DNA of 64,000 nucleotides from Diadema setosum (GCA_033980235.1 CM067072.1:28866059-28930058); one strand, 5' to 3'. Counted from the first letter of the stretch, positions 37,590 to 51,353 are shown. The notes: generated from the sequence alone by a model not told the origin. Translations and numbers: made by a program.

Positions 37590-37959
37590 AGGTCCTATTT
37601 AGCATTGGGAGCAGTGCATGATTTAAAAAGATGTTCAGAATATCACATTTGATGCATACGTGCAGTTTAGTTGTGTCACAAAACATCCTACCATATAAGA
37701 ATTTTGCAATAAAACCTAAAATATAAGGAGATATCACTATTATTATTTTTCTTAATAAACCGTAACTGTAGACGGTTTAGTCTGGAAACATTTTTATGAT
37801 TACCATTGTTCACATTTTGTAGATTCAACAATACTTAACATTGATTATGCTAATTCAAATGTTTACATTGGCTGTTTCTATTCCTAACACACATTTTAGA
37901 AATATTTTGAAGCACTAATGCTGGGTTTTTATTTCACCTGCAAATGATAATTTATGCCT
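37590..37959 (-). mobile_element. TTAA-target MITE, copy 2 position
   Basis: Counterpart of 16286-16655, with TTAA at 37586-37589 and 37960-37963 and the same 370-bp length. Confidence 0.88.
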
Positions 37960-39206
37960 TTAAGGGCAACTAAAGGGTATACTTTGATGATCAAAACAGA
38001 ACGAACCAAGGGAGGGGGGCTCGATTCTTCTTAAACTCACGTGTGAGGAAAACGTGAAACGGATGGTGTGTCCCACTTTTAAAGAAGCTCATCTTTTATC
38101 TTTTAATAGCCAAGATTTATACTGGTGGAGACACAGCCATGAACCCTTTTGGGACGGGAGTTTACTTTCTAATCATAGAATATCTTTCATCGAATGTGCT
38201 TGACAGGTAAATTTCCACTTCAGAGAAACTAGCTGTCTATTTTCGAATGAGGTCATAGATATGTCAGTAGAAGGGAAAAAAGAGAAGAAAGTAAGAGCAA
38301 ATATACAGGCACCGGTATTTTACCATGGCCTGTAAACAAAAGGAAATGACAAATAAACAAAAATATTAATAGAATGTTATTAAGGATCATACTGCCCCGC
38401 TTTTGATAGCACACTGCTGCACATTTGCAACATGATCAATAAAATAAGGGAATGATGTGTCATAATCCTAAAAACTATGCTTAAACTATACATTATTTTA
38501 CTATTCCACCAGTATTCAGGCACAAGTAAACACTGAGTTGTGGGGATTGGCTTTATCTCAGTGCAAGAAATGAAACCCGAAGAATTGTATATAGCAACAA
38601 TTTGTGTAAAGAAACTGCAGCAACCAAGCTGCTATAATGTCGAATGGTGACATTATTGCAGCTTGGTATTTTTGAAAAAAAAAATAATGTTCCTGAAACG
38701 GACAGGGACCTACAAGTTCTATCGGAAAGAGGTGTTCCATTTTCCTTTCAAAACACGAAATTATAAATGCACACTTGAACTATCTATGATTTCTAGTTTA
38801 GGACTATCAGAGCAATCAAAACAATGATCATAAGTATACTTGTTACCAATAAAGACTACTGTTTCACTACTGATATGGGGTTGGTCGTGACCATGTTTTT
38901 ATTCCTTTATGCATTTTTCTTTCGTACACAGTATCATGGACCTACATCCTGATTCTCTGACCTGTTATGGACAAGAAATTATTTCGAATGCCATCAGGGA
39001 AAGAGACTAGAATTTTTCGATACACGAATAGGTCGACTTTCTCATCCAGTTCATGCCCGCTCACAATAAATTGAATTCTCATTCTTACCTTGTCAAGAAA
39101 TTATACGGTTTTAATATTCGCTGGCGTGGTGGGACATTACAATTAGCCAATTCGTGGAACGTGTTCTCCATGTTGGTTCCAGAAATGATTGCACGGCTTA
39201 TCTATA

Positions 39207-39258
<52 letters not shown>

Positions 39259-39262
39259 CATA

Positions 39263-39511
39263 TGAAGAGTTTGTTTGCAAAAACCGATAAGTCCATATTT
39301 GCCAAATGGAGATATTTGCGATTAAAGGTCAAGAAAAATAAAGAGAATAATAAGAAAAATTTTGCTTCTTTTGACCATAACTTAAAAAATATACCTTTAT
39401 ACGTAGTGACCAATGTATCATTTAAAAGGTATTATTTTGTACTTTATGACAGAGATCGTACTTCAAAATTTTAAAAAATGGACTTATCGGTTTTTGCAAA
39501 CAAACCCTTCA
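39263..39511. mobile_element. 249-bp TA-target TIR element, copy 2 only
   Basis: Terminal inverted repeats of about 32 bp beginning TGAAG(A/G)GTTTGTTTGCAA are flanked by TA on each side, inside a (TA)n tract. Copy 1 lacks the element at the same microsatellite (17950). A second full-length member lies at 63733-64000. TA targets suggest Tc1/mariner-type mobilisation; the element is non-autonomous. Confidence 0.85.
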
Positions 39512-42500
39512 TATATATAATATTATATAGATATATTAATACGACTTTAAATTACTGATTGTTGTCTTTTCATGAATGTGGGTCATCTCTTTTTGTATTG
39601 TAATTGAAGTCATCTTTCTTTGAGATCATGTTGTTTAGACAGTTGCCCGGATGTACTATTACCCTTCATATGTCACGAGTACCCGGATGTCTTACACGTC
39701 TCTTCCCGAATTCCCATCTTATAACACGGCAGCATAGTTGCCATACCACAGAGCTGATATAATGTGATAGTTTGTAGAGCCTACCTCAAGAGAAGCAGAA
39801 TGGGAGACAAGCCTGTATGAAGAATGAAACTGGAGATGGTGAGAACGAATTAGGGCAAATATTTCGCCCAAGCCCTCAGGGAGGGTGGGCATGCAGGGGA
39901 AAGGGTAGGCCTATATGGTTGTGGGATAACCGCACGATGATCTTTTCACCTCCGACACGATCGATGAAATACTAGTAGAATAATGCCTGGATTGTGATAA
40001 GCGGTATTTTGACCCTCTAGATATTCCAGTGGAACAATTTTTCGTCAAAGATAGCTAGACGGATCCTACCGTTTGACATTCGTGCGTTTCCGATGGCTTG
40101 GTATATCGTGTAGTAAAACACGACAAATAGCTGTTGGAATATCTTTGCACGATTAATATAAAGTAACATGAATGTAGATGGTCCATATGTATCAAACAAT
40201 CATTTTTTTATAGTTACTAATTATTCTGTAACGAAGTTCACTCGGATAACATAGATCTTACATACTAGCCATAAGAACCCTGCGCGTCTCTCATGGATGA
40301 CCGTTGGAGACAACTTAATGACATGCTATGAAATGCAACGCGTCCTGTTTGCTGCTTAGCCTATATATCGTGTTGCCTCTACGTAGACTTGCTAATTCAG
40401 TGATATTACATAGAGGGCAAAACCAAGTATACTGCAATGTGCAGACGTAAAAAAGGAAAATAATCAGTCTTGTTTACCTTTTTGTGATTGCTGTTGAAAT
40501 TCTAAAGCAATAGGAAATAACTGGTAAATAAGAGAAGAAAAATTACATACATACCACATGCCACCAGGCACCACCATTGAGTTCAATCTGTGGTACATCT
40601 TCACTTTGGGAAAACTTTTGGTAAATGTCATTTAAATAATGAAATCCTTTACAAGGATTCATCTTTGCTTCGTGATTCAATTATCCATAACACACGAGCA
40701 ATTGATTTTAGATTACTCTGAGCAAGAACTTGCACTGTTGACTTCTACGCTCATTCATTCATTTCGGATCAATAATGTAAGACGACCAAATGAAAATGAA
40801 CGTGCGCCACCATGCGGTTTCGCTCCGTCATTCCCTCTACCGCCCCCACCCCACTTCGCACCCGCCGTCTCGTCGTACGATATCACGTGACCGCGGCGCC
40901 GCGATCTTCTGTCATGCGATATATTATTGCTCATGCATAATTATGAAACGTGGAGTACGGAACTCCATAAAATCTACCGTTCCTATACCAGGGAGGTGGG
41001 AAGAGATCGTAAACTGAGCGACAATCGCATGATGTGTGTTGAGTGAATGGCGTCGTTTGATCAGGGAGGTGGAAGAAAGAACCACGTTTCAAGAGCTCTG
41101 GGCCTGGGCAGTGAAAATGTGTGACGAGAGGAATACAAGGGAAATTAATCCTATTACATCGTGGATTCAGTGAAGACAGAAATAGTTCTAAGAACAACTC
41201 AGTGAAGTTTGAGGAAAACCCGTTCAAAAGCTATGAATTTTGACAGGGTTTACGGCCACCATCGCTGGATAAATATTATGAAAACGACAAATATTCATAA
41301 TAACATTGTAATTACGTTTCACTAAATCCACTCTTGGGGTCATTTCCCACCTAGGGGTGGAGGCCTACATTGAGAGGGTGGAGAAACTATATTAATGAAT
41401 ACCAAGATTGTGAAACTTTTGAATAATTGTTACATTCTCATTCCATTAGTTCCATGTAGTGTAGCTTTATCTGTGTAGTCTATAAGAAGCGTGCAAAAAA
41501 AGAGAGAGAGAACAAGAACAAAAAAAGAAAGAAAGAAAGAAAAAAAGCTGTAGCCAGCAGAAAATCCACCATGTTGGCTATTTCGCAGTTCAAAATCAAT
41601 GTGACGTTATTAATGTAGGGTCACTGTCACGTTACGAAGTCAAGAGATGCGCTTTAAAGGGTTCAAATGAAACAACAAAGCAAAACTAATAATCTGTCTT
41701 AATGATTGATTAAAATTCAGTGAAGAAATCTAGTTCCTGCAAAGATTCCAGGAGATGGACATAACCGCAAGTAAAATGTGAACAGCGGCTTTTACTTGGA
41801 ATCCACTTAACCGTTATTGGTCTATTTTACACTTTCATCTCACAAGGGCAATGCGTTGGTTTTGAAAGCTTCCCAGGGGACCATTTATTTGCTAATTATA
41901 AAAAAAAAAAACTTTGGAAAAATGTAAATCTATGAAAATGAATCCAAACCATACACCATTAACCAATTTTGGAAACCAGCCAAAGAGAGAGAGAGAGGGA
42001 GAGAGAGAGAGAGAGAATAAAAAAAACAAACGAAAGAGAAATGTATTAAGAAAGCAGCTGTGCTTTACTTGGCCGCTATAAAGGAAAAAAAAAGTACGAA
42101 GAAAAACAATGTCATGCGTTACTTATGTCTCGTGTGGAAGTATGTTTATAAAAACATGAATGAATAAATGCATGAATGAATGTTTTAGTTCGGCTTTGAA
42201 GCCAAAGTGTGACAATGTAATCACGTATGCGTTATTATGCCCAAAATAATACGATGCAAGAAGTATTAGCCCCACATATCCATATCTGCGTGCGCGGTCC
42301 TTGTCGGAGACTTTCAGTTGACTTCCACAAGTGCAAGAATGTAATCAGAAGTCTGGTGATCAAACATTAAAATCAAACAGGATTCAGCTGGAGTCTCTTG
42401 GGATATATCTAGCAGCGTCGCTTTGGACTTTTCTTCTTTATCATCGATTTTGTTCGTCCCATCTGGTCAAACATGCAGACCTGCATGATCCCAAGTGAGT

Positions 42501-43710
42501 ACCGGGTGATATAATATAAAATAAGACTGATGACTAGATATAATCTATACGACTGACAGTTTACTCCTATACGACTCTGACCTATATGACCCTTCAACTA
42601 TTTTTAGGAAACGGAAGCTTCTTCCTGCATGGGAGGCGAAAGCTTTGATTACACAAACGTGATCATAGATTCTTCTCACATTGATTCTGATCCCCTCCTC
42701 CCCCCCCCCCCCCCCGGACACACACGCATCATCCCATTTTCTCATTCGCGTGCAACTTTCCGGGGCAACTCTTTAAACTTTTTGCTTGTCCAACTCCACG
42801 CCATCTGTGTAAGGTTAACCGAATAATTATTCACATGGAATAGTGCGCGTGGAGGTGGAGCGAGTGTCCACAAAACTCATTTTTATGTAGCGAGTTACAG
42901 TCATCCGCCTCGCCTTCTTTAGGATCATCGTTCAAAACAGATTCATACACGAGAGAGATCAAGGGCGATTGTGATGTTCTAAAAATACAAGACAACAACG
43001 ACGACGACGACGACGACAACAACAACAACAACAAACATCAACTGAAAATGGAACTGATCATCCAAGTCATGCAAGAGTTTAAGAACATCTTTGCCATGCA
43101 TAATTATAAATTTTAGCAAGACTGATAATGATCCACGAAATTGCACTCTGCTATCTGTATATTAGGCACCCTCGGGTAAAGCTGATAATCTGCTGTCCAG
43201 GGGTTCGTAACACTGATGGTTTCCTTTTGTTTCCTCAGTATCAGTGAGTCGCACATTGCTTAATTGTCAGTATCAATTTTCCTGAGATAAAAAAGGGGTG
43301 TTTTTTTTTTTAACCTTACTCGCATTTTATCAATGATAGGCCTATAGATGATTAAAGGTACGGTTTAGCAAGGTTTTCCGTTTGCCTGGTGCTACATGCT
43401 TTGCAGAGACTCTGATGTTGTAATGGCAATATGAAACTATACAAACATCCGGGTTGAAAATATCAGTATATGAGTTGTTCCGAAAAATGGCAATCTTTCA
43501 GTGATCGGATTTACTCCTCTCAGTTTTGCCCATTGAGAGTACTGTGTTAGAACGAACCTTTCAGTAAATATGGTGATATTTTGCTTGACAGGGACAACAT
43601 AGTTCTCAAAACTTGCGTATGCTATGAGAGTAATTCTCTATTCAATTCATGCATTTGAACAGCAATTTATAAGATGTCTTGGCCACCGCTTTGGCGAAAT
43701 TCAACTCATT

Positions 43711-44773
43711 TCGCCAGGAACTAGACATGGTCAAGCATTAGAACTATAGAGGTTGCCATACAATGCAGGAAAGAATGGATTTTAGCAAGTAGAAACGATC
43801 TAACTATAAAAAGGAAAAAAAAAAAGGACAAACGAAGCAAACAAATAAAAAAAAAACTTCAACAAAATGACCCGTATGTAGGGGGTTATCAAGGAAATTC
43901 TGCAGATGAAGTTTTTTTTTTATGATTATGATTGACTTTGAAGGTATATGATTGTGAATCCGCGGATACAAGTCAATGTTTTAACATTGACGTAGACCGA
44001 GATTTATGCCTTGAAATTAATCATAAAGATATCGTCGTTGATTCCAGGGGTTGGATATCCCAGGTGTCATCATGAGTACCAGGTCTGACACTTTCATAGT
44101 AGAGATATGATTATGGCGACGGATTTATGGCTTTATTTTTGTCGTCGCCCGGTTCAAAGTACTGAAGTCAGGCGATACATGATTTGGCGGGATGCTATCT
44201 TAATAGCGATCGTAAATGGGGGGAAAGCGCCATATAGAAAAGAGGTCAATGTCGTTACGAATACACCATTTACTTAATTGACCAAGCATCGAACCATAAA
44301 CCTTTGAAACTGACACTGTCGACTGAAGATGACGAATGGGGGGGGGGGGGGGGGGAGGGGCGGTTAGGGTGGCAAATGACAGTCACGAAAATTGTGTCAG
44401 TGGACGCTCAGGACTTTGCTGGTGGCGTGATTACGGCGTCATAGCCAGATTTCTGCCTTCCAAAGAATATGACAAAGTTAGAAGAAAAATGACGCATTTT
44501 GGAGTAGATTCTGCTACGAATTCCGCAGCGGACATTGTGTACAGTATTATACCAGACACCGGCGACATTCTAGTCCTATCGCCTATGCACATCCTACGGG
44601 CCTTGGCTTGATTGGCTGAAGGGAAACTCCACTTCCTGATATTCGGTTTGAGTTCGATAACTATAGATACGGCATAGAGTGAAACTTCTACAGAGCAGTG
44701 GATGTCTTATCGAACGTGGAAAAAGTTAAAGAATGTTAAAATTTCACCATATTTTCACAAAATAGCAATTACA
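43711..44773. other. Noncoding stretch right of copy 2
   Basis: Sequence beyond the point where copy 1 is lost in the gap, so its relation to the duplication is unknown. It contains A-rich tracts near 43810-43860 and a G-run near 44337-44356. The 91-codon ORF starting in the G-run has no recognisable domain and is not called. Confidence 0.4.
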
Positions 44774-45010
44774 CCCTACTAGAAAGAACACAGTGTGTTC
44801 ACAGTGTGTTCACATAGTCGACTATGTGAAATATTTAACACTGTGATGTGGGTTTCACAGAGTGTTCACATAGATAGTGATGATTTGTTTCACACTGTAA
44901 ATATTGATGCCTCACATTGCGTTCACACTGTTAAAACGCTCGAATTTGATAGTGTGAAGAGATTTCACACTGTGCTCACACTGTGGGACACTGTGATCTT
45001 TCCAGCAGGG
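44774..45010. mobile_element. 237-bp TIR element with TTCACACTGTG-type internal repeats
   Basis: Ends are imperfect inverted repeats (CCCTACTAGAAAGAACACAG against CCCTGCTGGAAAGATCACAG). The interior is almost wholly made of degenerate TTCACACTGTG motifs in both orientations, including a perfect 22-bp palindrome at 44809-44830 (arm TTCACATAGTC). The architecture, short TIR plus internal degenerate inverted motifs, parallels the GGTTCA-rich ends of the 184-6377 element. No clear target duplication was identified. Confidence 0.7.
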
Positions 45011-45645
45011 CATTTTTAAATTTATTGGCAACATTCAAGTATGCAAATTGGATGAGGCAGTTGATTATTTTCCATAATCAAATTCAAGGTGGTTTCCTAT
45101 TGTTTGTTTGTGTGTTTGTTTGAGGGTTTGTTTGTTCAACAAATTGAGAGAGCTGGAAAGCGCTGATACCACGGGGCTACGTAGCTCCTTGATGATACTC
45201 TTACATAATACAGTGTGCATAAGTCATTTTACGACCAGTAACATTGAATAAGAAATCTTCACAAAGCATGTGACGATTTTACAAATCGACGATATCAACT
45301 CCCTGATTTGCAGTCTGTTATCATTTTAATGAATGAATGACTGGTATATCTAATGATCTTTCATACATGTCCAATCACTTCGTTTCTCATTAAGGTTAGA
45401 GTGAAAGTGGAGTCGAGCCCACTTTCAAGTTTTCAAGTCCTTCGCGGAAAGCCTCTTGAATTTCTGTGAACTGTTATTTTCAGATGGTATCGATTCCTGA
45501 TTGCTTGTATATTATTCTTATCATATTTCATTTTTATTATAACTATTATTATTATCATTATCATTATTATTATTATCATAACTATCATCATTATCATTTT
45601 TGCTATTATTTTCATTATTATTATTAGTAGCAGTAGTAGTATAGC
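45011..45645. other. Noncoding stretch with (ATT)n/(ATC)n repeats
   Basis: No gene seen. A GTTT-rich tract lies near 45100-45135, and ATT/ATC triplet repeats fill about 45530-45635. Confidence 0.6.
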
Positions 45646-45752
45646 AGTGGCGGATCCAGGAAGGGCGTAGGGGGCGCGCTCTCCCCCATTTATTTTTTAA
45701 AGGCCCCCCCCCCCCCCCCCCCCTTTTACGGAATTCCTGGATTCGCCGATGA
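45646..45752. mobile_element. Short palindromic MITE-like repeat
   Basis: Inverted ends GTGGCGGATCCAGGAA and TTCCTGGATTCGCCGATG (read on the plus strand) enclose GC-rich sequence and a run of about 22 C. The GGCGGATCCAGG style of end is widespread in animal dispersed repeats. No target duplication was resolved. Confidence 0.6.
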
Positions 45753-46224
45753 GTAGTATTTATAAAGGAGAATGTTAATTGTTTTTATTCTTGGAAAAAA
45801 TGTTTCGTAGTTAAGTGTAATTTGTCAAAGCATCATGCATTGGAAAAACAATTTTTGCCTGCATTTTCTGGTCACGTCTTGATGAAACAAGGTTTTATTC
45901 CATGCAACTGTTATCAAATGACGATAATCATGAAGGTAATAAGTGTACAAGAAAATCATTCCAACTAATCTTTTTACTTAGTCGCATAGTAATATCGTTT
46001 GTATACTCGTTCTATTATACACAAAATAATTTTGCTTTGTCTTGTTGTATGCGAATGATTTTTTTTTTCAATCGTCTTTGAAGATGTGATACAAATTGAA
46101 TTAGGGTTATCTCTTTAAACAATCTCCGGGACATTTTTTTTTCTCCCCCCTCCCTCCCCCTCCCACCTCCCCCCCCCCCCCACACACACACAGACACAAA
46201 CACACCCAGTGAAAGCAAATACGT

Positions 46225-46575
46225 TCAAAATGATATATATTTTTTTTAATCTGACTTTATTCCCAATTTTTTCCCCTTTTTGCATTACTTCATTTTCTAG
46301 TGACATTCTGTACCTGAGGGCCCCACATTCTACAAGCATTGCCTTTTTAGTGGGCCCCTCCATTTTTCGATATTTTGTGTAATATTATATCGTCTATATC
46401 ACTTCAGTCAATTTTCATTACAACATTATTTGTTACCCCAAGGTTCCACAATTATGTTTTCTCAATTTACTTTGTTTTGATTATATGTAACCTTATTCTC
46501 TGTTACCAAAGAAAGTGAAATGTTTATGTTCTTTTCGAAAAATGAAATAAAGTTTGAATTGAATTGAATTGAATA
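46225..46575 (+). mobile_element. Non-LTR retrotransposon 3' UTR fragment, (TGAAT)n tail
   Basis: The segment ends in AATAAAGTTTGAATTGAATT repeats, a microsatellite tail typical of CR1/L2-like elements. It contains a strong hairpin at 46316-46360. A second copy of its last ~165 bp lies in reverse orientation at 54981-55145. Its hairpin loop and following CCCCTCCATTT are shared with the retrotransposon 3' UTR at 56902-57460. The upstream boundary is approximate. No coding part remains. Confidence 0.75.
46316..46360 (+). other. Conserved 3' UTR hairpin (LINE family A)
   Basis: An 11-bp stem with one C-C mismatch (arms GAGGGCCCCAC and GTGGGCCCCTC) encloses a 23-base loop starting ATTCTACAAGC and ending TTTTTA. 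The equivalent hairpin at 57118-57161 keeps the loop but has different stem bases that still pair. This suggests selection on the RNA fold, plausibly as a recognition element for the reverse transcriptase. Confidence 0.75.
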
Positions 46576-48774
46576 ACTTTAAGATCAACTCAAAATTCTT
46601 TTGTTTTTCAATCTGGTAAGAATTTTTATAATATTTATTTTGTGATAGTTACTGCCATTTCAATTAAGATATCAGTCTTGATTTATTTCTGTTACATCTT
46701 TTGCATCATTTTTTTTTCCACTGGGATGTTGCCGTATTTCACTTCACCTCATTGTACTTTAAATGAATTAATGAATAAATGAAGAACCTGATATTTGCAC
46801 GTATTTCTCCTCAATTGATTTTGTTTATCTTTTCATCTTCATCTTTTGTTTCACTGCGCTCTTAATGCAACTGGCCTCTTTAATCAATCGTAGTTTTAGA
46901 ATTATATACTTATACAGATATTCAGTATACGTTTGGTGAATATTTTATACGGTTTTGTTCTAAACTTAGATTCTTATTAGTTTATCGACATATAGTTAAT
47001 GAGATTTTCGGTAGATGTTTCCTGACGAAAGATCGTAACCCACTTCTGGTACATAGATTAATGACCAAGCGGATGGTTGAAGTTTATAGTGAATCAACTG
47101 ATTTATCATCTGTGATCACACCCTTAAATCATATGCAGTTAACCCTATGTGCGCTTTGATAGCCAATTGACATTAAAAACCATGTAACTGTGTATACACT
47201 GTCCGAAGTCCCATGCACAGAAAGAGATAACAGCATGCAGTTTAGTGTTTAGTTTAGTCAAAGGTAATTTGGTTTTGCTTTGAGCTATGTATAGCAGTGA
47301 TGGATATTTTGTTATGGATAAAATGATTTCCAAGTAAACCGAAACTGTAGAGTTTTTCCTGAAGTGGATTTGGTTTTTATTTCCTCCCTTCTGCTCTTTA
47401 TTAATTTCCGTTCCCTCTTTTATCTTCTTCTTTCAGTAATTAAGGCCAGCTATCAGCGCTGACACGATACATGTACGCCATCTATGGTTTGATTGATTTG
47501 TTACATTTGATTTACTCGCAAAATGCGCATACATTCATGATACACATTCGTGTTTAATTGCACATGTACATGGAATAATCATTTATATGTTATATTCATT
47601 TAGGAGTAGATAGTTAAAAGCTACTGTAAGCTTGATTGGGAGGTTCATGCAGTAGATATAACTTACACATCTATGTACATAAACACTATAGACAGGAAAT
47701 GTATTCTATGTTCGGTATACGTACATCAGAATTAAGCATGTGATAGACGGAAAGAGAAAGAAAGAAATTGAAAGGAGAATTTGGAGAGGGAAATGCTGAA
47801 TCATAATCCAGCAAAAGATATACAAATGTAATGATTATTTCCCATGGACAAAAGTAAAAATATTCCAGAGAGTAAAAAAAAAAAAAAAGCGAAAGAGAGA
47901 GAAAAAAAATATGCAGGAGTTTTGAGAATGATCTTCGTAGATGGACGCTTCCTGCATGTGTCAGCGTTCAAATTAATTTGTGTTAGAACCATCAGCCAAA
48001 TTAATGACACATCTGCAATCGCTCGATGAATATTGCAACAATCTATAATCACTGCCGTTTACTCAAGCGGTCATTGCTTCGGATATCCGCCCCTTGTAAA
48101 TGCTGAACGTACTAGTATCGTGCTCGGCCTGATACAGATAACAGTCATCCATTTACTCAGTCACTATAGTTCATTCATAATTACAGTATCTAATCAACAG
48201 CGATCTCAATTTAGATATACGCTGCTTGTTTAACGTTTACAGTTAACGAGATAAACCGATTAAGAAGCCTAACTAGTAGAGTTATCAATGGATTCGTCGT
48301 CAGACAAAACGTAGTCTTTTGACAAGGCTTTCAGGTCTAATAATTATAATATCACATGGAAACGGCTGCAATTAAAAAAAAGATAAAAAAAATCCTACTC
48401 ATCCAGTAATTTATGTCCACATCGATCCTTAACAACATGCTCAGTGCATAGTAGCCTTAATTGTCAGAAGTTAAATAGACTTGGGTGGCGATTCGTTTAC
48501 CACCCCTTTGAAAGATCTGATTCTCTTTTGTCTGCTAAAATGTCTTTCTTGATGGTTTCTCCAAACTCAAATCAAATGAAATGTCAGATCAGTTTCACAG
48601 AAACACCCGGTGTGGATGCCTCCAGTTTGACCCCAAATATGTCGCGTGATGGTCTTAATAAGACAAACACGCCCACTACGTCTATCGTTACAACACATTT
48701 TCACTTTCTGTATAGAGTATTATGAAATTAGTTCATAATGCGCCCTTGAGTTCTGATACGTAATGATCTTGATC
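46576..48774. other. Noncoding stretch, nothing recognised
   Basis: About 2.2 kb of AT-rich DNA with no ORF above about 90 codons, no inverted-repeat element and no long microsatellite. ORFs at 47801-48052 and 47844-48029 overlap on opposite strands and have no recognisable features. Confidence 0.55.
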
Positions 48775-48778
48775 TTAA

Positions 48779-49134
48779 AGGGGATGGCTAGTAACTGATC
48801 AGTGGGAATCAGTGGGAATGCCGGGGGATGATTGTTCCAATCTTTGTGGGATTCATTTAAGAGTACATTATTATCTATTGTTGTGTGAAAATTATTTGCT
48901 TCAGAATGGTCTCATAATCGAGTAATGTGCAGGTTAATGTTTCCAGGCTAGCATGCCTGTACAGTGACGGGGAATTAAACTGCACATTACTTGATTATGA
49001 GACCGTTCTGAAGCACATAATTTTCACACAACAATAGATATATAATGTACTCTTAAATGAATCCCACAAGAATTGGAACGATCATCCCCCAGCATTCCCA
49101 CTGATTCCCACTGATCAATTACTAGCCATCCCCT
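48779..49134. mobile_element. 356-bp TTAA foldback MITE
   Basis: Nearly the whole element is a giant hairpin: arms of about 155 bp starting AGGGGATGGCTAGTAA, with a central loop of about 45 bp. TTAA sits at both edges (48775-48778 and 49135-49138), consistent with a piggyBac- or Kolobok-type target duplication. The arms have diverged at scattered positions. Transcription would yield a long double-stranded RNA. Confidence 0.9.
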
Positions 49135-49138
49135 TTAA

Positions 49139-51164
49139 ACTGCGTTTGAAGCCTTGAGTAAAACTCTGGATAGGAGAAATTTAATGTCGTGTATCGATTT
49201 GTCTGTTGGTTTGTGCGTTTGTATTCGTTTGTCTGGGTGCTGTAGAGGGTTTCTCTATTAACGATTTTGGTTGAATCACTAAGAATACTCAATACGCATG
49301 TAATTTTTACGAAATTATAGGAAAATGAATAGAGAGCTTTCAAAGCTGCAGCGGCAATATTCATCAGAAAGACTCCAACAACCTTTAAAGAACTGCATGT
49401 GCCTATAAGACTATAAGAAATTGGAAATCTTTAGCGAGTGACTGTAATACTCGGTAGTACTCAAAAACAGGGTAGGCTACTAAAAAGTCTTGATGCTAAA
49501 TAGCCCCCCACCCCCCCCCCCCCCAAAAAAAAAAAGAAAAAAAAGACGAATTTCTGAAGAAGAGAGTCCCATAAGTACATATTGTATTCCTAATCATTTG
49601 TTTGTTGGAAATGAAATAAATCAACTTGAAGTTGAACTTGTGTCAAAACCATAGTCCCTCCTTATACAATGTTATAGGAGGTAAATCTGACCACAGAAGT
49701 TAAATTGAGAGGATTTCATTTCGACAGTATTATAGGTGGATGAAAAGGGTCCAGATGCGAAGAAGGTGCATAGCGTTGCCATCTGTATTAATAGACATTT
49801 ATCATAGGACGCCTGGAACATCTAACAACATCATTGTCAACCATAACACTATGTCTTTATCATAATTGAAAATAGCATACTTGAAATACGACCAAAAAAA
49901 AAAAAAATAGGCCTAATCAATACTCTGCATTGAAAAAAAAATGGAAACACACACACGCAAACTAAAGGAAGTCTGAATACTCACATTTTTATATTGCTGA
50001 TTTTTTGGTGTATAACTATCCTCCCTTTCATATATGAATTTTATTCGACGTTTTATTTCTGCATATTACAAAGTCGTAGAATATGTGAGGAAAGGTGATT
50101 TATATACTGAAAACTGTAGACCGTATGTTTGTTCTCTTGCTGTCTGTATTATTATTGTTGGTTTTCAATGCGTGGAAGAACACAACGTGGCGAAATGTCA
50201 CGACTCTTGTATCTATCTTTAGCACGAAATGTGTTTGCATCTTGAGTTTTGATTACAGAGAAAAAGGTCCGGCAGAAAAATAGTTAAAGTAAGATCAAAT
50301 GCCTCTATTCCACTTAGGTATTCCCATGTACTTTTGATACTTATTGATCACAACAAGAATCCGCTTCAGATTGAGTAAGCATATTCTCAATTGCAAAATC
50401 AAAAGTGTGAAATTCATAAATAATTTCATGAAATTTTTGCACCGACTTTCGTTTGTTATTGTGTTTATCAAATCAAGTCGTGAAGGGAATGCTGATAACA
50501 AATTTGTTGACAATCGTTACGTTCTCCTCTTTTTATCTCCCTAAACTGTGTGCTGTCTGTTTTCTTCAATTCTTATATTTATTGTTATCCCCCCCCCCCC
50601 CCACCACGCACACACATATATCTTATCTATAAGTTTTTGATATACGACCTTTATTTGAACCACTGACGCGGTGCTTCCATGAGTAAAAAAAAATGCCTTG
50701 GTAGATATACAATTAGAAAACAAGCAAAAGTAACGTGTACCCGGTTCCCTCTTGACATTTCTTCAGGCTATAATTGTACCCAAGAATTACAATCTCTCTG
50801 AAAATATCTTTTGTTGTCCCTTCTCTCTTTTGCAGAAAAACTACGGCTGATATTGCAGAGAGTATAGTCTATTCAGCATTATCCTTTGAATAGCCACAAT
50901 GGATCAATGACGCAAATACTATATGATATGACAGAAAAATATGATAACATAGACCATGATTATGATCACGAAAGAGGTCATTGCATAAATAGATGGCAAC
51001 ACTCCTCACTCCTAGATTTGGAATGGAAGAATCAAAAGTTGCTTTGAGAGAGGATATATACTGTTTTTAAAGCAATAACCCCATTCTCTCTTTGGATTTA
51101 AGTTCGATGGGACAGGGTGCAAAAGACTTCACAACACTAACAATAAAACACATGACCGAGAGGT
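49139..51164. other. Noncoding stretch, nothing recognised
   Basis: About 2 kb with scattered homopolymers (C and A runs near 49505-49545, A runs near 49895 and C runs near 50590) and short ORFs without recognisable domains. No mobile element ends were identified. Confidence 0.5.
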
Positions 51165-51178
51165 AGATAGATAGCTAT

Positions 51179-51269
<91 letters not shown>

Positions 51270-51353
51270 TAGATAGATAGATAAATAGATAAATAGATAG
51301 ATAGATTAGATAGATAGATACATAGATTAATAGATAGATAGATAAATAAATAA

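Larger units (their letters stand above)
30485..43710 (+). repeat. Long near-identical direct duplication, copy 2
   Basis: Collinear with 8217-22000 in the same orientation. Copy-specific segments are a TTAA foldback at 33024-33405, an AT-rich segment at 36251-36810, about 110 bp near 37419-37530, a TA-target element at 39263-39511 and about 140 bp following it. The right end given is only where copy 1 meets the gap; the real homology may extend further right. The left boundary is internal to continuous sequence and abuts the 1-kb tandem repeat. No gene is supported in it. Confidence 0.95.
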
